This document shows positions 8,420-17,680 of a DNA stretch of 64,000 nt, piece by piece. The DNA is from Bradyrhizobium sp. dw_411 (lineage in GTDB: Bacteria > Pseudomonadota > Alphaproteobacteria > Rhizobiales > Xanthobacteraceae). Under the pieces are notes generated by a model. That model saw only the letters and a list, made by a program, of their open reading frames with translations, ran no database searches and was not told the DNA's origin. The stretch lies in contig NZ_JAAVUY010000008.1 in assembly GCF_018449695.1 (NCBI RefSeq), positions 186,001 to 250,000 on the forward strand, in the 5' to 3' direction. The stretch's first letter is position 1; every line of letters starts with the position of its first letter. A program made the translations under genes and the position numbers.

Positions 8420-10470
8420 TCCGCGGCATCCGCGAACAGGACGCGCGGACGAACCGAACTTAATATCCGGCGCAGTTCCACCTTGTCGCCAACCTTGATC
8501 TTCATGATCGCGCACGCTCGCTCATCGATCGGGAGACATCCTTTTGGAACATTCGAATCGATCCGGACCCATCCCCGCAAGGAAGCAGCAACGCCCGCAT
8601 CCATCTCGATCAACTCGTCCTCAATAACGCCAATCGCCGCTGCATCACGGGGATTCAGCCTGATGACACGGCGGCGGCTTACCGCGCCGGCTTCGAACGA
8701 ATCCGCCGCCGCAACCGTCGCGATGTGAAAGCGAAGTCCCCGCAGGCGTTGCCGGGCGCGGTCACTGGCGGCCGCATCGGCGCTTCCGTCAGGTCTTAAA
8801 ACCACGCCATACAATTGACGGGCGGCCTGTTCGGAGACATATCCCTCTTCGACATCGGCCGCGACGCGTTCGGGATCTCGCTCGAGCGGATCGCCGTATC
8901 CGCCCCCACCTGCGGAACGGATCATCACCATGGCGCGCTCTTCGACGTGGTGGCCCGAAATTTTTCCGGGGCTGTCGAAGTCTTCGATCTCGCCGTCCCG
9001 GTCGATCCAGGCGCCGACGGGAAAACCCGACATGCCGCCGAGCACGCCAAACGCCGGCACCACAGCGCCATCCGCCAGCAACGAGTAACGCGCCTCCGGC
9101 GCGAGCACCCGCAATCCGCGCTGCATCGCCAGCCCGCCACGCGTGCGCCCGGCGCCGCCTGAATCGATTGCCAGACGCGAACTTTCGACCAGCAGCGGCA
9201 TACGCAATTCCATGACTTCCGTCGACTGCACAGTCACGAGATCGCCCCAGTCGATCGGCGCCATCACGCTTGGCCCGTCATCTTCGGCAAACGCACCGTT
9301 GCCGCCGGCCGACCATTCGTAATGGACCCATTCGCGCTTTGCCCGGGTATCGAAGCCACCGAGAAGGTTATGAAACGAGGTGCGGCAGAGATCTCCGGCC
9401 ACCTGCGACGGAGCGACCTGCGACAGCGCGCCGATCATGGTGGCGATCACGCGTTTGCGGATCTCGCCATGCGATCCGGCGGGCGCGGGACGCTGGACAT
9501 TCACAATGGTACCGGGCGGCGTAATCACCTCGATAGGCCGGAACGAGCCCTGGTTAAGCGGGGCGGCAGGATCGAATACCGATTTGACGGCGATGAAGAC
9601 CGAAGCCGCGGAAACAGCCGCCGTCGAGTTGACGGGAAACGGTACTTGCGTGGAGGCGCCGGTGAAATCGGCAATCATGCGATCGTCTCGTATCGTCAAT
9701 GCGAGCGGCAGCAGCAGCGGCTCAAACTTTCCGCCCATGAACGTCTCGAGATAGTCCTCGTAATAATAGGTCCCGTTCGGAAGCCGATCGATGCTGGCCC
9801 GCATCCGGGCTTCAGCACGATCCATATCCAGGCGAACGGCCTCCATAAGCTGATCGATGCCGTAACGGTCGCAGATCTCAAGGATGCGTTTCTCGGCCAC
9901 CCGGCACGATGCGAAACTGGCGTTGAGATCGCCGAGCCGCTCCTCGGGCACGCGCATATTGGACATCATCAATTCGAGTGCGGCTTCGTTGGTTTTTCCG
10001 CCTTCGATGATCTTGATCGGCGGAATACGGATACCTTCCTGGTAGATATCCGTCGCCTTGCCCGACATACTGCCGGGAACCATGCCACCCACATCCGCCC
10101 AATGCGCGCGCACCGCCGGGAAAAATATCAATTTCCCATCCTTGAAGATCGGATATATCACCGTGACGTCGTTGAGATGGGTGCCTCCGGAATAGGGATC
10201 GTTGACGAGAATCACGTCGCCCGGCGCAAGCCCGGATCCCAGTTTCTCCATCGCCGAACGTACCGACCAGGGCAGCGGCACGACGTGAGATCCGATATCC
10301 TCGGACTGCGCCACCACCTGGCTATCAGGGGCGAACAGCCCGCACGAGAAATCCTTTGCGTCATAAATCGCAACCGAACTTGCTGTCCGGCACACTGTCG
10401 CGCGCATTTCCCTGACCGTCGAGATCAGCGCCTGGCTCAGCACTTCGAGTGTAATGGGATCAATCACCAC
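8416..10470 (-). CDS. hydantoinase B / oxoprolinase family protein (HyuB)
   Basis: A 684-residue HyuB-type subunit starting with GTG; DPITLEVL is the family N-terminus. Blocks such as DFSCGLFAPD, GDVILVNDPYSGGTHLNDVTVI and the late GGGGYGDPLERDPE are characteristic. With HyuA it would form an ATP-dependent enzyme opening hydantoin or 5-oxoproline-like rings, or an acetone/acetophenone-carboxylase-like ligase. The chain is about 90 residues longer than many HyuB proteins. The extra C-terminal part (from about residue 590) looks like a small beta-rich domain ending in KVGDKVELRRI. It starts 14 bases after hyuA and overlaps the epimerase start. Confidence 0.92.
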   Translation of the reverse strand: MVIDPITLEVLSQALISTVREMRATVCRTASSVAIYDAKDFSCGLFAPDSQVVAQSEDIGSHVVPLPWSVRSAMEKLGSGLAPGDVILVNDPYSGGTHLNDVTVIYPIFKDGKLIFFPAVRAHWADVGGMVPGSMSGKATDIYQEGIRIPPIKIIEGGKTNEAALELMMSNMRVPEERLGDLNASFASCRVAEKRILEICDRYGIDQLMEAVRLDMDRAEARMRASIDRLPNGTYYYEDYLETFMGGKFEPLLLPLALTIRDDRMIADFTGASTQVPFPVNSTAAVSAASVFIAVKSVFDPAAPLNQGSFRPIEVITPPGTIVNVQRPAPAGSHGEIRKRVIATMIGALSQVAPSQVAGDLCRTSFHNLLGGFDTRAKREWVHYEWSAGGNGAFAEDDGPSVMAPIDWGDLVTVQSTEVMELRMPLLVESSRLAIDSGGAGRTRGGLAMQRGLRVLAPEARYSLLADGAVVPAFGVLGGMSGFPVGAWIDRDGEIEDFDSPGKISGHHVEERAMVMIRSAGGGGYGDPLERDPERVAADVEEGYVSEQAARQLYGVVLRPDGSADAAASDRARQRLRGLRFHIATVAAADSFEAGAVSRRRVIRLNPRDAAAIGVIEDELIEMDAGVAASLRGWVRIDSNVPKGCLPIDERACAIMKIKVGDKVELRRILSSVRPRVLFADAAE

Positions 10471-10484
10471 GATCTAAAAACTCC

Positions 10485-12503
10485 CTACGCCCGGTTCAGA
10501 ACCAAACAGCCGACGTGATCCAGCATCGCGTCCCAGCCCGGCGGGACGACCGTCGACGAACCGTCTTCTTCCACCAATGCAGGCCCCGGAAACCTTGTTG
10601 CGGGCGGAAGCAGTTCGCGCTGATAAATAGGCACGTCATGAGAGATACCGCCAAAGATAACGGCAGCCTGTCCCGTGATCGCGGTCTCGATCGAACGCCC
10701 GCTGCTTTCCGGTGGCGATAAAACAGGCTTTTCTGAAATCTGCCAGATCGCGATCCGGTAACTGACGATCTCAATCGGCGCTTTCGTGGTCGCGCCATAT
10801 CGCGCCGCATATACTTCGCCGAATTTTTTCTCGATCGTTTCCATGTCGGCAACGTCGAGCGGGCAGGAAACCGACAATTCGAACGATTGCCCGGAGTAAC
10901 GCATATCGAGACTCGCCAGATATTGCCGCCCCTGCGACCCGGCAGATCCCTCGGATAATTCCTTCTCGCCCGCGGATATCAGTTCCTTGAAGCGCTGGCG
11001 GACGTCCTGAACACCGGTTTCGCTGGTGCGCGAAAGATGAGTCTTGACGAAATCCCGGCGGGAATCTGCAAGGAGAAGTCCCAGGGCCGAGAAATTGCCT
11101 GGCAAGGGTGGGACGACGACGGTTCGCATGCCCAATTCGTCCGCTACCTCGGCAGCGTGAAGCGAGCCCGCGCCACCGAACGGCAACAGCGCGAAATCCC
11201 GGGGATCAATCCCGCGCATGACCGAAACCTCCTTGATCGCACCGGCGAGCGAAACCGCAGCGATGCGCAGAATGCCTTCGGCCATCTCAATGGTCGTAAT
11301 GCCGATCGCCTCCGCGAGTTCGCCAATCGATTTTAACGCGGCCTGTTTATCGAGCCTGATTTCGCCACCGAGAGGGCGATCCAGACGCAAGCGTCCCAGT
11401 ACGACATTGGCGTCACTCAGCGTGGGTTCAGTCCCGCCCCGGCCGAAACTGGCCGGCCCTGGAAACGCACCGGCTGAGCGCGGCCCGACGGTCAGGAAGC
11501 CGCCGGATGAACGCGATGCAATGCTGCCGCCGCCGACGCCGATGGTATTGATGTCGATCTGGCGGATCTTGATCGGAAAGGCACCTACCCTGCCCTCCGT
11601 CGTCATGCCATATTCGCCGCCGCGGACCAGACAAACATCCGTCGACGTCCCGCCCATGTCGCATGTGATGAGATCAGGATAGCGCGCCATGGCTCCAATA
11701 TGCCCGGCTGCGATCACGCCGGCGGCAGGACCGGATAGCATGGACAGAACCGGAAGCGCCTCGACGAGCGGCGCCGGCAACGCCCCGCCATTCGATGTCA
11801 TGATCGAGAGCGGAGCCAGCGAACCTGCCTGCAAAAGCCGGGTACGCAAATCTCCGATGTATTTCTTCATCCGGGGCGCCACATAGGCATTCAGCGCCGT
11901 GGTGGAAAATCGCTCATATTCGCGATACTCGGACAGCACTTCGGCCGAAGTCGTCACGACCGCGTTTGGCATTCGCCGGGCAATAATGGCGGCACACCGC
12001 CGTTCATGATCGGGATTGGCGTAAGCGTGGAGAAAACAGATCGCGACGGCTTCGACGCCGGCCTTGATCAGATCATCGGCGACACGCTCGACTTGCGCCT
12101 CGTCCAGCGGCCTGAGCACCGTTCCATCCGCCATTATGCGCTCGTCGATCTCGAAACAACGAGACCTGGGCAGCAACGGGCGGATCGGCGGCGCCTTTAT
12201 ATTATACATCGCCATGCGGTTGCCGCGGCCGACGATCAGCACATCCTTGTGGCCTGTCGTCGTCAGGACCGCCAGTGACGCCCCGTCGCGTTCCAGCGCG
12301 GTGTTGGTCGCAACCGTGGTGCCGTGAACGAACCGTTCCAGCCCCGACATGTCGATGCCGAGCAATCCCATGCCGGTGAGGATTCCGTCGGACTGGTTGC
12401 GCGGCGTCGATGGTGTCTTCAGGATTCTCAAGCTGCCGGAAACACGGTCAAACAGAACGAGATCCGTAAACGTTCCGCCGACGTCTACCCCGAGCCAGCT
12501 CAT
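10485..12503 (-). CDS. hydantoinase A / oxoprolinase family protein (HyuA)
   Basis: A 672-residue HyuA subunit. The actin-like ATPase signature GVDVGGTFTDLVLFD is at residues 5-19, and a second phosphate-binding block, TCDMGGTSTDVCLV, lies near the middle. FVHGTTVATNTALER and LLPFGGAGSLHA are further family markers. It should use ATP to activate a cyclic amide or a ketone substrate together with HyuB. GAGGGG upstream-type spacing (GAGGGG then eight to nine bases) supports the ATG at 12503. It is the second gene of the minus-strand operon, 12 bases after the enoyl-CoA-hydratase-like gene. Hydantoin, oxoproline and carboxylation chemistry cannot be told apart from sequence alone. Confidence 0.92.
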   Translation of the reverse strand: MSWLGVDVGGTFTDLVLFDRVSGSLRILKTPSTPRNQSDGILTGMGLLGIDMSGLERFVHGTTVATNTALERDGASLAVLTTTGHKDVLIVGRGNRMAMYNIKAPPIRPLLPRSRCFEIDERIMADGTVLRPLDEAQVERVADDLIKAGVEAVAICFLHAYANPDHERRCAAIIARRMPNAVVTTSAEVLSEYREYERFSTTALNAYVAPRMKKYIGDLRTRLLQAGSLAPLSIMTSNGGALPAPLVEALPVLSMLSGPAAGVIAAGHIGAMARYPDLITCDMGGTSTDVCLVRGGEYGMTTEGRVGAFPIKIRQIDINTIGVGGGSIASRSSGGFLTVGPRSAGAFPGPASFGRGGTEPTLSDANVVLGRLRLDRPLGGEIRLDKQAALKSIGELAEAIGITTIEMAEGILRIAAVSLAGAIKEVSVMRGIDPRDFALLPFGGAGSLHAAEVADELGMRTVVVPPLPGNFSALGLLLADSRRDFVKTHLSRTSETGVQDVRQRFKELISAGEKELSEGSAGSQGRQYLASLDMRYSGQSFELSVSCPLDVADMETIEKKFGEVYAARYGATTKAPIEIVSYRIAIWQISEKPVLSPPESSGRSIETAITGQAAVIFGGISHDVPIYQRELLPPATRFPGPALVEEDGSSTVVPPGWDAMLDHVGCLVLNRA

Positions 12504-12515
12504 GCAAAATACCCC

Positions 12516-13295
12516 TCAGCGCCCAACGAACACGGGCGAACGCTTTTCCAGAAAAGCCCGCGCGCCCTCCCGGTAGTCTGCACTTTCCAGGGCACTATCG
12601 ATAAGGGCGTGGATCTCGGCCTCTTTCTCATCGATCCGGTGCGCATCCAGCGCTTCAAGCACCAGCTTGGACCCGCGCAGCGACAGCGGAGCGTTGGTCC
12701 GCAACTCCTGGGCTATCTCGCGCGCGCCGGTCAGCGCGTCCTGTGCATGCACGTTATTGATCAGGCCCATGCCAACGCACGCGTCGAGCGGGAAAAAACG
12801 GCCGGTGAACAGAACGCGCTTGGCGTTGGCAAGACCAACCGCGCGATAAAGCAGACCACAATCCAGTGCCGAATAGATGATACCCAGCCGCGCTGCGGGA
12901 ATACCCATTCGCGTGCTTGAATCGCCCACGCGAAAATCACACGCGAGCGCAAGGCCGCATCCGCCTCCGACACCATAGCCGGACACGGCGGCGATCGTCG
13001 GAAGCGGAAAATCGCGAATGGCAATCGTCGCCGCCTCGGTCGCGTCCTCGTAGACACGGCCGGATGCGACATCCGAGCGAACCTCGCCAAATTCCGAAAT
13101 ATCAGCGCCGGCGCAGAAATTTCCACCGGTGCCCGTCAGGATCACGGCGCGAACGCCGGAATTTTTTTGGAGGTCGATGAAAATACGTTCGATGCGCCGC
13201 CACATCGCAAGGCTGACGGCATTTCTTTTTTGCGGGCGATTGAGCGTGACGGTCGCAACTCCATCTTCCAGCGTAACCAGAACGTCGTCAGACAC
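12516..13295 (-). CDS. enoyl-CoA hydratase/isomerase family protein lacking both usual catalytic glutamates
   Basis: A 259-residue crotonase-fold protein starting with GTG at 13295. The oxyanion-hole block NFCAGADISEF (59-69) and AVSGYGVGGGCGLALACDF (103-121) define the family. The two glutamates needed for water addition in classical hydratases are replaced: GGGCE is GGGCG (G114) and the PE position is IPA (A134). It is therefore unlikely to be a simple enoyl-CoA hydratase and may catalyse hydrolysis, decarboxylation, isomerisation or a ring cleavage on a CoA ester. It heads the hyuA-hyuB operon and is divergent from a CoA transferase gene, which fits a CoA-dependent pathway. Confidence 0.85.
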   Translation of the reverse strand: MSDDVLVTLEDGVATVTLNRPQKRNAVSLAMWRRIERIFIDLQKNSGVRAVILTGTGGNFCAGADISEFGEVRSDVASGRVYEDATEAATIAIRDFPLPTIAAVSGYGVGGGCGLALACDFRVGDSSTRMGIPAARLGIIYSALDCGLLYRAVGLANAKRVLFTGRFFPLDACVGMGLINNVHAQDALTGAREIAQELRTNAPLSLRGSKLVLEALDAHRIDEKEAEIHALIDSALESADYREGARAFLEKRSPVFVGR

Positions 13296-13372
13296 GCAGC
13301 AAATCTCTCTTTTCAGCCGTGATCAAAGATAATCTTGCCTTGGCAGTCGCATTATGAAACATTCTCATTTGG

Positions 13373-13385
13373 TGTACAATGTACA
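13373..13385. promoter_or_regulatory. TGTACA-A-TGTACA, possible GntR-type operator
   Basis: Two copies of the self-complementary hexamer TGTACA separated by one A, 25 bases before the chosen CaiB start and in the 114-base region between two divergent operons. The position suits a regulator controlling one or both operons; the GntR/FCD protein at 19308 is the nearest candidate. Inferred only. Confidence 0.4.
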
Positions 13386-13409
13386 AAATTGAATCCGATC
13401 GACCCAAAT

Positions 13410-14576
13410 ATGGCAGGCGCACTGGACGGGCTTAAAGTTCTCGATCTATCGAGCCATTTGTCGGGACCTTATTGCGGAATGCTGCTGGCCGATCATGGCG
13501 CCGATGTCGTCAAGATCGAAAAACCGAATGGTGGCGATGAGGCGCGCGGCATGCCGCCTTACGTTTCGGGCGAGAGCGCACCGTTCATGCTCTGGAACCG
13601 AAACAAGCGTTCGATCGTCCTCGATCTGAAATCCGAATTCGGCAAGGCCGCGATCCTGGAGTTGATCGACCAGGCCGACATCTTGATCGAGAATTATCGC
13701 CCGGGAACGCTGGCACGGCTTGGCTTGTCCTACGAAGTATTGTCGGAACGCAATCCACGCCTGATCCTGGGCTCGATCTCCGGTTTCGGGCAGACCGGAC
13801 CATATAGCCCCAAAGGGGGGTTCGATCTCATCACGCAAGGAATGTCCGGACTGATGAGTTCGTGCGGGCCCAAGGACGGTCCACCCTTTCGGCTTCCAAT
13901 CGCGATTTCCGATGTCGCCGCGGGCGTGCATCTGGCGTTCGGGATTTTATGTGCGGTCCAGGCGCGGCATCAGTCCGGCAAGGGACAGCAGGTTGACGTC
14001 GCACTGCTCGATTCCGCGATTTCATTCGGCGTTTACGAAGCTGCGCACGTCTTCGCCACGGATGAACGGCCTCCTCGTCTCGGACAGTCACACCGCGGCA
14101 GTTCACCCTACGAAGTATTCCAGACACGCGACGGATGGATCACGATTGGAGCGGCGCAGCAGAATTTCTGGGAAACGCTGTGTGATCTCGTCAATTTGCC
14201 GCAGTTGAAAACCGATCCCCGCTTTATCACCAATGCCGACAGGGTACTGAACAATGCCCTGCTCGTCGGAATCCTCGGGGAAAAAGTACGGCAGCAGGCT
14301 TCATCCTACTGGCTTGAAGCCATGGACCGAGCCGGCATACCCTGCGGCCCGGTACTTGCATCGGACGAGATACTGACGGACCCTCATGTGCTGGCGCGCG
14401 AAATGGTAGCAGAAGTTGATCATCCAACGGCCGGACGCATGAAAACCCTTGGTGTCGTCGCCAAACTATCTGAAACTCCCGGTGCGGTGCTTGGCGCAGC
14501 ACCGCGTCTTGGTGAACATTCCGACGAAATTCTTGCTGCCTTGAATACTGGCGTTGCTTCCAAGCTGGATCGCTAG
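13410..14576 (+). CDS. CaiB/BaiF (family III) CoA transferase
   Basis: A 388-residue family III CoA transferase. The N-terminus GLKVLDLSSHLSGPYCG, ADVVKIEKP, NRNKRSIVLDLK and ENYRPGTLARLGL are family blocks. The catalytic aspartate is D168 in AISDVAAGVHLAFGIL, matching the position in formyl-CoA transferase. I start at 13410 because the chain then begins in the usual place and the TGTACA repeat stays upstream; a longer in-frame start at 13335 would cover it. It moves CoA between carboxylic acids. It leads the plus-strand Liv transporter operon, so it probably activates the imported acid. Confidence 0.9.
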   Translation: MAGALDGLKVLDLSSHLSGPYCGMLLADHGADVVKIEKPNGGDEARGMPPYVSGESAPFMLWNRNKRSIVLDLKSEFGKAAILELIDQADILIENYRPGTLARLGLSYEVLSERNPRLILGSISGFGQTGPYSPKGGFDLITQGMSGLMSSCGPKDGPPFRLPIAISDVAAGVHLAFGILCAVQARHQSGKGQQVDVALLDSAISFGVYEAAHVFATDERPPRLGQSHRGSSPYEVFQTRDGWITIGAAQQNFWETLCDLVNLPQLKTDPRFITNADRVLNNALLVGILGEKVRQQASSYWLEAMDRAGIPCGPVLASDEILTDPHVLAREMVAEVDHPTAGRMKTLGVVAKLSETPGAVLGAAPRLGEHSDEILAALNTGVASKLDR

Positions 14577-14599
14577 GTCAAACCCGGGAACATCACACC

Positions 14600-15781
14600 A
14601 TGAAGATAAATTTGAGCAAGACGTCGGCATGCTGGTTGGCGGCCGCGATGATCTTTTCTCCCTGCGCCCTGGCACAGCAGCAACCCGGTCTGACCGCGAC
14701 TTCGATCCGCATCGGGTCATTCGGAGCCTTGACCGGTCCGGGTTACCTGTATGGCAAGCTCGCGATGAACGGCGTGGAGGTGGTTTTTGATCAGGTCAAC
14801 GCTGCCGGCGGCATTAACGGCCGCAAGCTGGAACTGGTGCGCGAAGACGATCGCTGCGATCCCGCGGGAGCCATCGGAGCGGTACAAAAGCTGATTTTTC
14901 AGGAGCAGGTCTTCGCTCTGATCGGCGGAGGATGCAGTAATGCAACCTTCGCCGCGCGCGAGACAATCGAAAAAGCCGATGTCCCGTTTCTCGTGGTGTC
15001 GTCGGTGCATGACGGCATCACGACGCCGCCGGCCCGTACCATTTTCAGCACCGCATTGACCTCAACCATCGAAAGCAAGGCCCAGGTTGAATTCGCACTG
15101 GATACCGGCGCCAAAAAGATTGCGGTTGTCTCCATGCGCGACTCCTGGGGACGCGCACGTTACACACCCTTGCTGGAAGAGTTGAAAGCAAAGGGCGTCA
15201 AGATCGTTGCCGACGAAGAAATGTCGCCCGACGCCAACGACGCCACGGCACAAGTCCTGCGGTTGAAGCAGGCTGACGCCGATGCCGTCATCATGGTGCT
15301 TTTTCCGAAGCCTGCCGCCGTCTTCACGCGCGACGCCCAGAAACTCGGTTTCAAACCGCTTCTGATCGGTCAAACCGGCATCGGCGATCCCGCCGCCTTC
15401 GAAGATCAGGTGGGGGTTCCCGGCGCGACTGCGAAGTTCAGAACCATTTCAATGGTGAAATATACGCCGGACGATCCGGCCGTGGAAAAATGGCGCAAGC
15501 TCGTGGAAGCAAAATTTCCGGGGGATCGTCTGTCGGTCTTCAACCTGTTCGGAATCGGAAGTGCGCAGGTTCTGGTCGAAGCTTTGAAACGCGCCGGCCC
15601 CGATCTCACGCGGGAAAAACTTGTGACTGAACTCGCCAACATCCGGGAATTCCCGGTCGACGTTTATGGCGCTCCCATCACCTGCACCGTGGAAGACCAT
15701 CGGTGCAACAAGGCGCCCGCCTGGCTCGCCAAGGAGCCCGCGGGTCCGGTCAAGGTCCTTAGCATTACTCGCGTCAACTGA
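14600..15781 (+). CDS. branched-chain-amino-acid-type ABC transporter substrate-binding protein (system 1)
   Basis: A 393-residue periplasmic type I binding protein (Peripla_BP_6) with a signal peptide of about 26 residues ending ALA-QQ. Family features include IRIGSFGALTGPG, the FDQVNAAGGINGRKLELV block and DDRCDPAGAIGAVQKLI. LivJ-like proteins bind branched amino acids, amides or aromatic acids. The next four genes complete the importer. It starts 23 bases after the CaiB gene. The CoA-transferase context suggests a carboxylic-acid ligand rather than leucine. Confidence 0.92.
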   Translation: MKINLSKTSACWLAAAMIFSPCALAQQQPGLTATSIRIGSFGALTGPGYLYGKLAMNGVEVVFDQVNAAGGINGRKLELVREDDRCDPAGAIGAVQKLIFQEQVFALIGGGCSNATFAARETIEKADVPFLVVSSVHDGITTPPARTIFSTALTSTIESKAQVEFALDTGAKKIAVVSMRDSWGRARYTPLLEELKAKGVKIVADEEMSPDANDATAQVLRLKQADADAVIMVLFPKPAAVFTRDAQKLGFKPLLIGQTGIGDPAAFEDQVGVPGATAKFRTISMVKYTPDDPAVEKWRKLVEAKFPGDRLSVFNLFGIGSAQVLVEALKRAGPDLTREKLVTELANIREFPVDVYGAPITCTVEDHRCNKAPAWLAKEPAGPVKVLSITRVN

Positions 15782-15788
15782 GGTTTAC

Positions 15789-16670
15789 TTGCTGCTGTTC
15801 AGTTATCTGCTGCTGGGTGGAATTACGACGGGGGCGCTGTACGCCCTTGTCGCGATAGGTCTTGTGGTCGTCAATAAATCCACCGGGATCATCAACTTCG
15901 CCCAGGGCGAACTCTTCATGTTCTGCGGATTTCTCGCCTGGATGACCCACGTTCAGTTCGGGCTGGCCTATCCACTGGCTTTTATCGCCGCCACGGTCGG
16001 AGGCTTTCTCCTTGGTATCGTGACCGACAGACTGGCTTTCAGGGCGTTGGCCAAGACGGACATCGTGGGTTTGGTGCTGGCGACAGTTGGCCTGGCTTTC
16101 GTGCTGCGAGGTACCGCCCGGATGATCTGGGGCGGCAAGGGCGACTATCTTTCATTCCCGCCGATTACGTCTCCGGAGCCGGTGATGATCGGCGACATCA
16201 TGGTCGTCCCCCAGCAGATGGCTGCCCTGGCTGGCGCCATCGCGATCATGCTGGTGTTCGCGGCGTTCTTCCGGTTTACCCGGATTGGCAAGATCATGCG
16301 CGCTACCGCCGATAACGCCAAGGCCGCGACGCTGGTCGGAATTTCCATTCAGAATGTTTACACGCTGGCATTCGGTGCGGGCGCTGCGATCGCAGGAGCC
16401 GCAGCCGTTCTGGCTGCACCCCTGACGCTATTGTATCCCGACATGGGCTTTTCGTTTTTCATTAAAGGTTTCGCAGCCGCCGTGCTCGGTGGACTGACCA
16501 GTCTGAGCGGCGCCGTCGTCGGTGGATTGCTGGTCGGCGTCATCGAGTCGATGGCGGGCGGTTACATAGATTCCAGCATGATGGAAGTCGCGCCGTTTCT
16601 GCTGATCATGCTGGTGCTGATTATTTGTCCCACCGGCCTCCTCAGTCTGCACAAGACGAGGGACGTCTGA
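15789..16670 (+). CDS. branched-chain-amino-acid-type ABC transporter permease LivH-like (system 1), TTG start
   Basis: A 293-residue LivH-type permease. No ATG or GTG lies where the protein should begin. TTG at 15789 is preceded by TGAGG (15779-15783, spacing five) and gives the normal family length and N-terminus LLLFSYLLLGGITTGALYAL. Diagnostic blocks are ALVAIGLVVVNKSTGIINFAQGELFM and the C-terminal AAVLGGLTSLSGAVVGGLLVGVIES. About eight membrane segments are expected. It follows the binding-protein gene by seven bases and overlaps the next permease start (TGATG). Confidence 0.88.
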   Translation: MLLFSYLLLGGITTGALYALVAIGLVVVNKSTGIINFAQGELFMFCGFLAWMTHVQFGLAYPLAFIAATVGGFLLGIVTDRLAFRALAKTDIVGLVLATVGLAFVLRGTARMIWGGKGDYLSFPPITSPEPVMIGDIMVVPQQMAALAGAIAIMLVFAAFFRFTRIGKIMRATADNAKAATLVGISIQNVYTLAFGAGAAIAGAAAVLAAPLTLLYPDMGFSFFIKGFAAAVLGGLTSLSGAVVGGLLVGVIESMAGGYIDSSMMEVAPFLLIMLVLIICPTGLLSLHKTRDV

Positions 16671-17680
16671 TGCCGATGTTTTGCCGCCGGAACGTCCTTT
16701 CGGGCCTGTTCATTCTTGCCCTTGGCGTTCCGGCATTTTCAAATGCCTATCAGCTTTTTGTAGCCAACCTGATCCTGATATATGTGCTGCTCGCGATCGG
16801 TCTGAATGTTCTGGTCGGCTATGCCGGCCAGCTCGCTTTCGCAAATGCGGCGATGTTCGGCATCGGAGCCTATGCTACGGCTCTCCTGCAGGTTCATCTG
16901 TCCTGGCCATTCTATTTTGCATTTCCGGCCGGCACGCTGATTGCCATGGCCGTTGGCTTGCTGATTTCATTGCCGGCCCTTCGTCTGAGCGGGTTGTATT
17001 TGGCGCTATCGACGCTGGCTTTCGCTCAGTTCACACAATGGGTGTTTTCGCATTGGGACAATCTGACGTTCGGCGCGGGGGGATTCAAATCGCCGCCGAT
17101 TTCCTTTGCTCCCCTGCCCGTCAGCAAGCCGGTCGGGCTTTATTATCTCAGCCTGATCGTCGCAACCTGCGTCACGCTTTTCGCGCAGAATGTGGTGGCT
17201 TCCCGGATTGGACGAGCTTTTGTGTCCATTCGTGACGGCGATGTCGCGGCGCAGTCGCTCGGGATCGATCTGCTCGGACACAAAGCCCTCGCCTTCGGCA
17301 TCAGCGGCTTTACGGCGGGTCTGGCCGGCGGGCTCTACTCGCAATTGCTCAATTTCGTGTCGCCGGAAGGCTTCGACCTTTTCCAGATGGTCATCCAAAA
17401 GGCGACCATCGTGGTCGGCGGGCTTGGGTCAATCACCGGCTCGGTCCTCGGGGCCGGCGCGATCATCATCATCCTGGAACTGCTGCGCGAAGCGAAGGGC
17501 GCCCAGGAGATTGTGTTTGGCGGCGTCCTGATATTGTTCGTGACTTTTTTTCGGCGCGGCATCGTGGGCTCGCTTCAACAGCACTTTCGCGGGTGGGACG
17601 AGCCGCTGCACAGCGCCCGCCCCATCGGTTCCGCCCTGCCGTCTCAGGTTCGACTCGGCGAAAAGGAAAGCTTGTCGTGA
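16670..17680 (+). CDS. branched-chain-amino-acid-type ABC transporter permease LivM-like (system 1)
   Basis: A 336-residue LivM-type permease. The ATG at 16670 overlaps the TGA of the preceding permease, which decides the start. ILIYVLLAIGLNVLVGYAGQLAFANAAMFGIGAYATA is represented by its GLNVLVGYAGQLAFANAA core, and RDGDVAAQSLGIDLLGHKALAFGISGF is the conserved cytoplasmic loop, here visible around residues 188-215. It pairs with the LivH-like subunit to form the inner-membrane channel. The end overlaps the GTG start of the ATPase gene by three bases. Confidence 0.9.
   Translation: MPMFCRRNVLSGLFILALGVPAFSNAYQLFVANLILIYVLLAIGLNVLVGYAGQLAFANAAMFGIGAYATALLQVHLSWPFYFAFPAGTLIAMAVGLLISLPALRLSGLYLALSTLAFAQFTQWVFSHWDNLTFGAGGFKSPPISFAPLPVSKPVGLYYLSLIVATCVTLFAQNVVASRIGRAFVSIRDGDVAAQSLGIDLLGHKALAFGISGFTAGLAGGLYSQLLNFVSPEGFDLFQMVIQKATIVVGGLGSITGSVLGAGAIIIILELLREAKGAQEIVFGGVLILFVTFFRRGIVGSLQQHFRGWDEPLHSARPIGSALPSQVRLGEKESLS

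Noticed and set aside
9322..10518. 398-codon plus-strand frame
   Set aside because: It is antisense to hyuB, whose protein motifs are clear; there are no family features and no ribosome-binding site.
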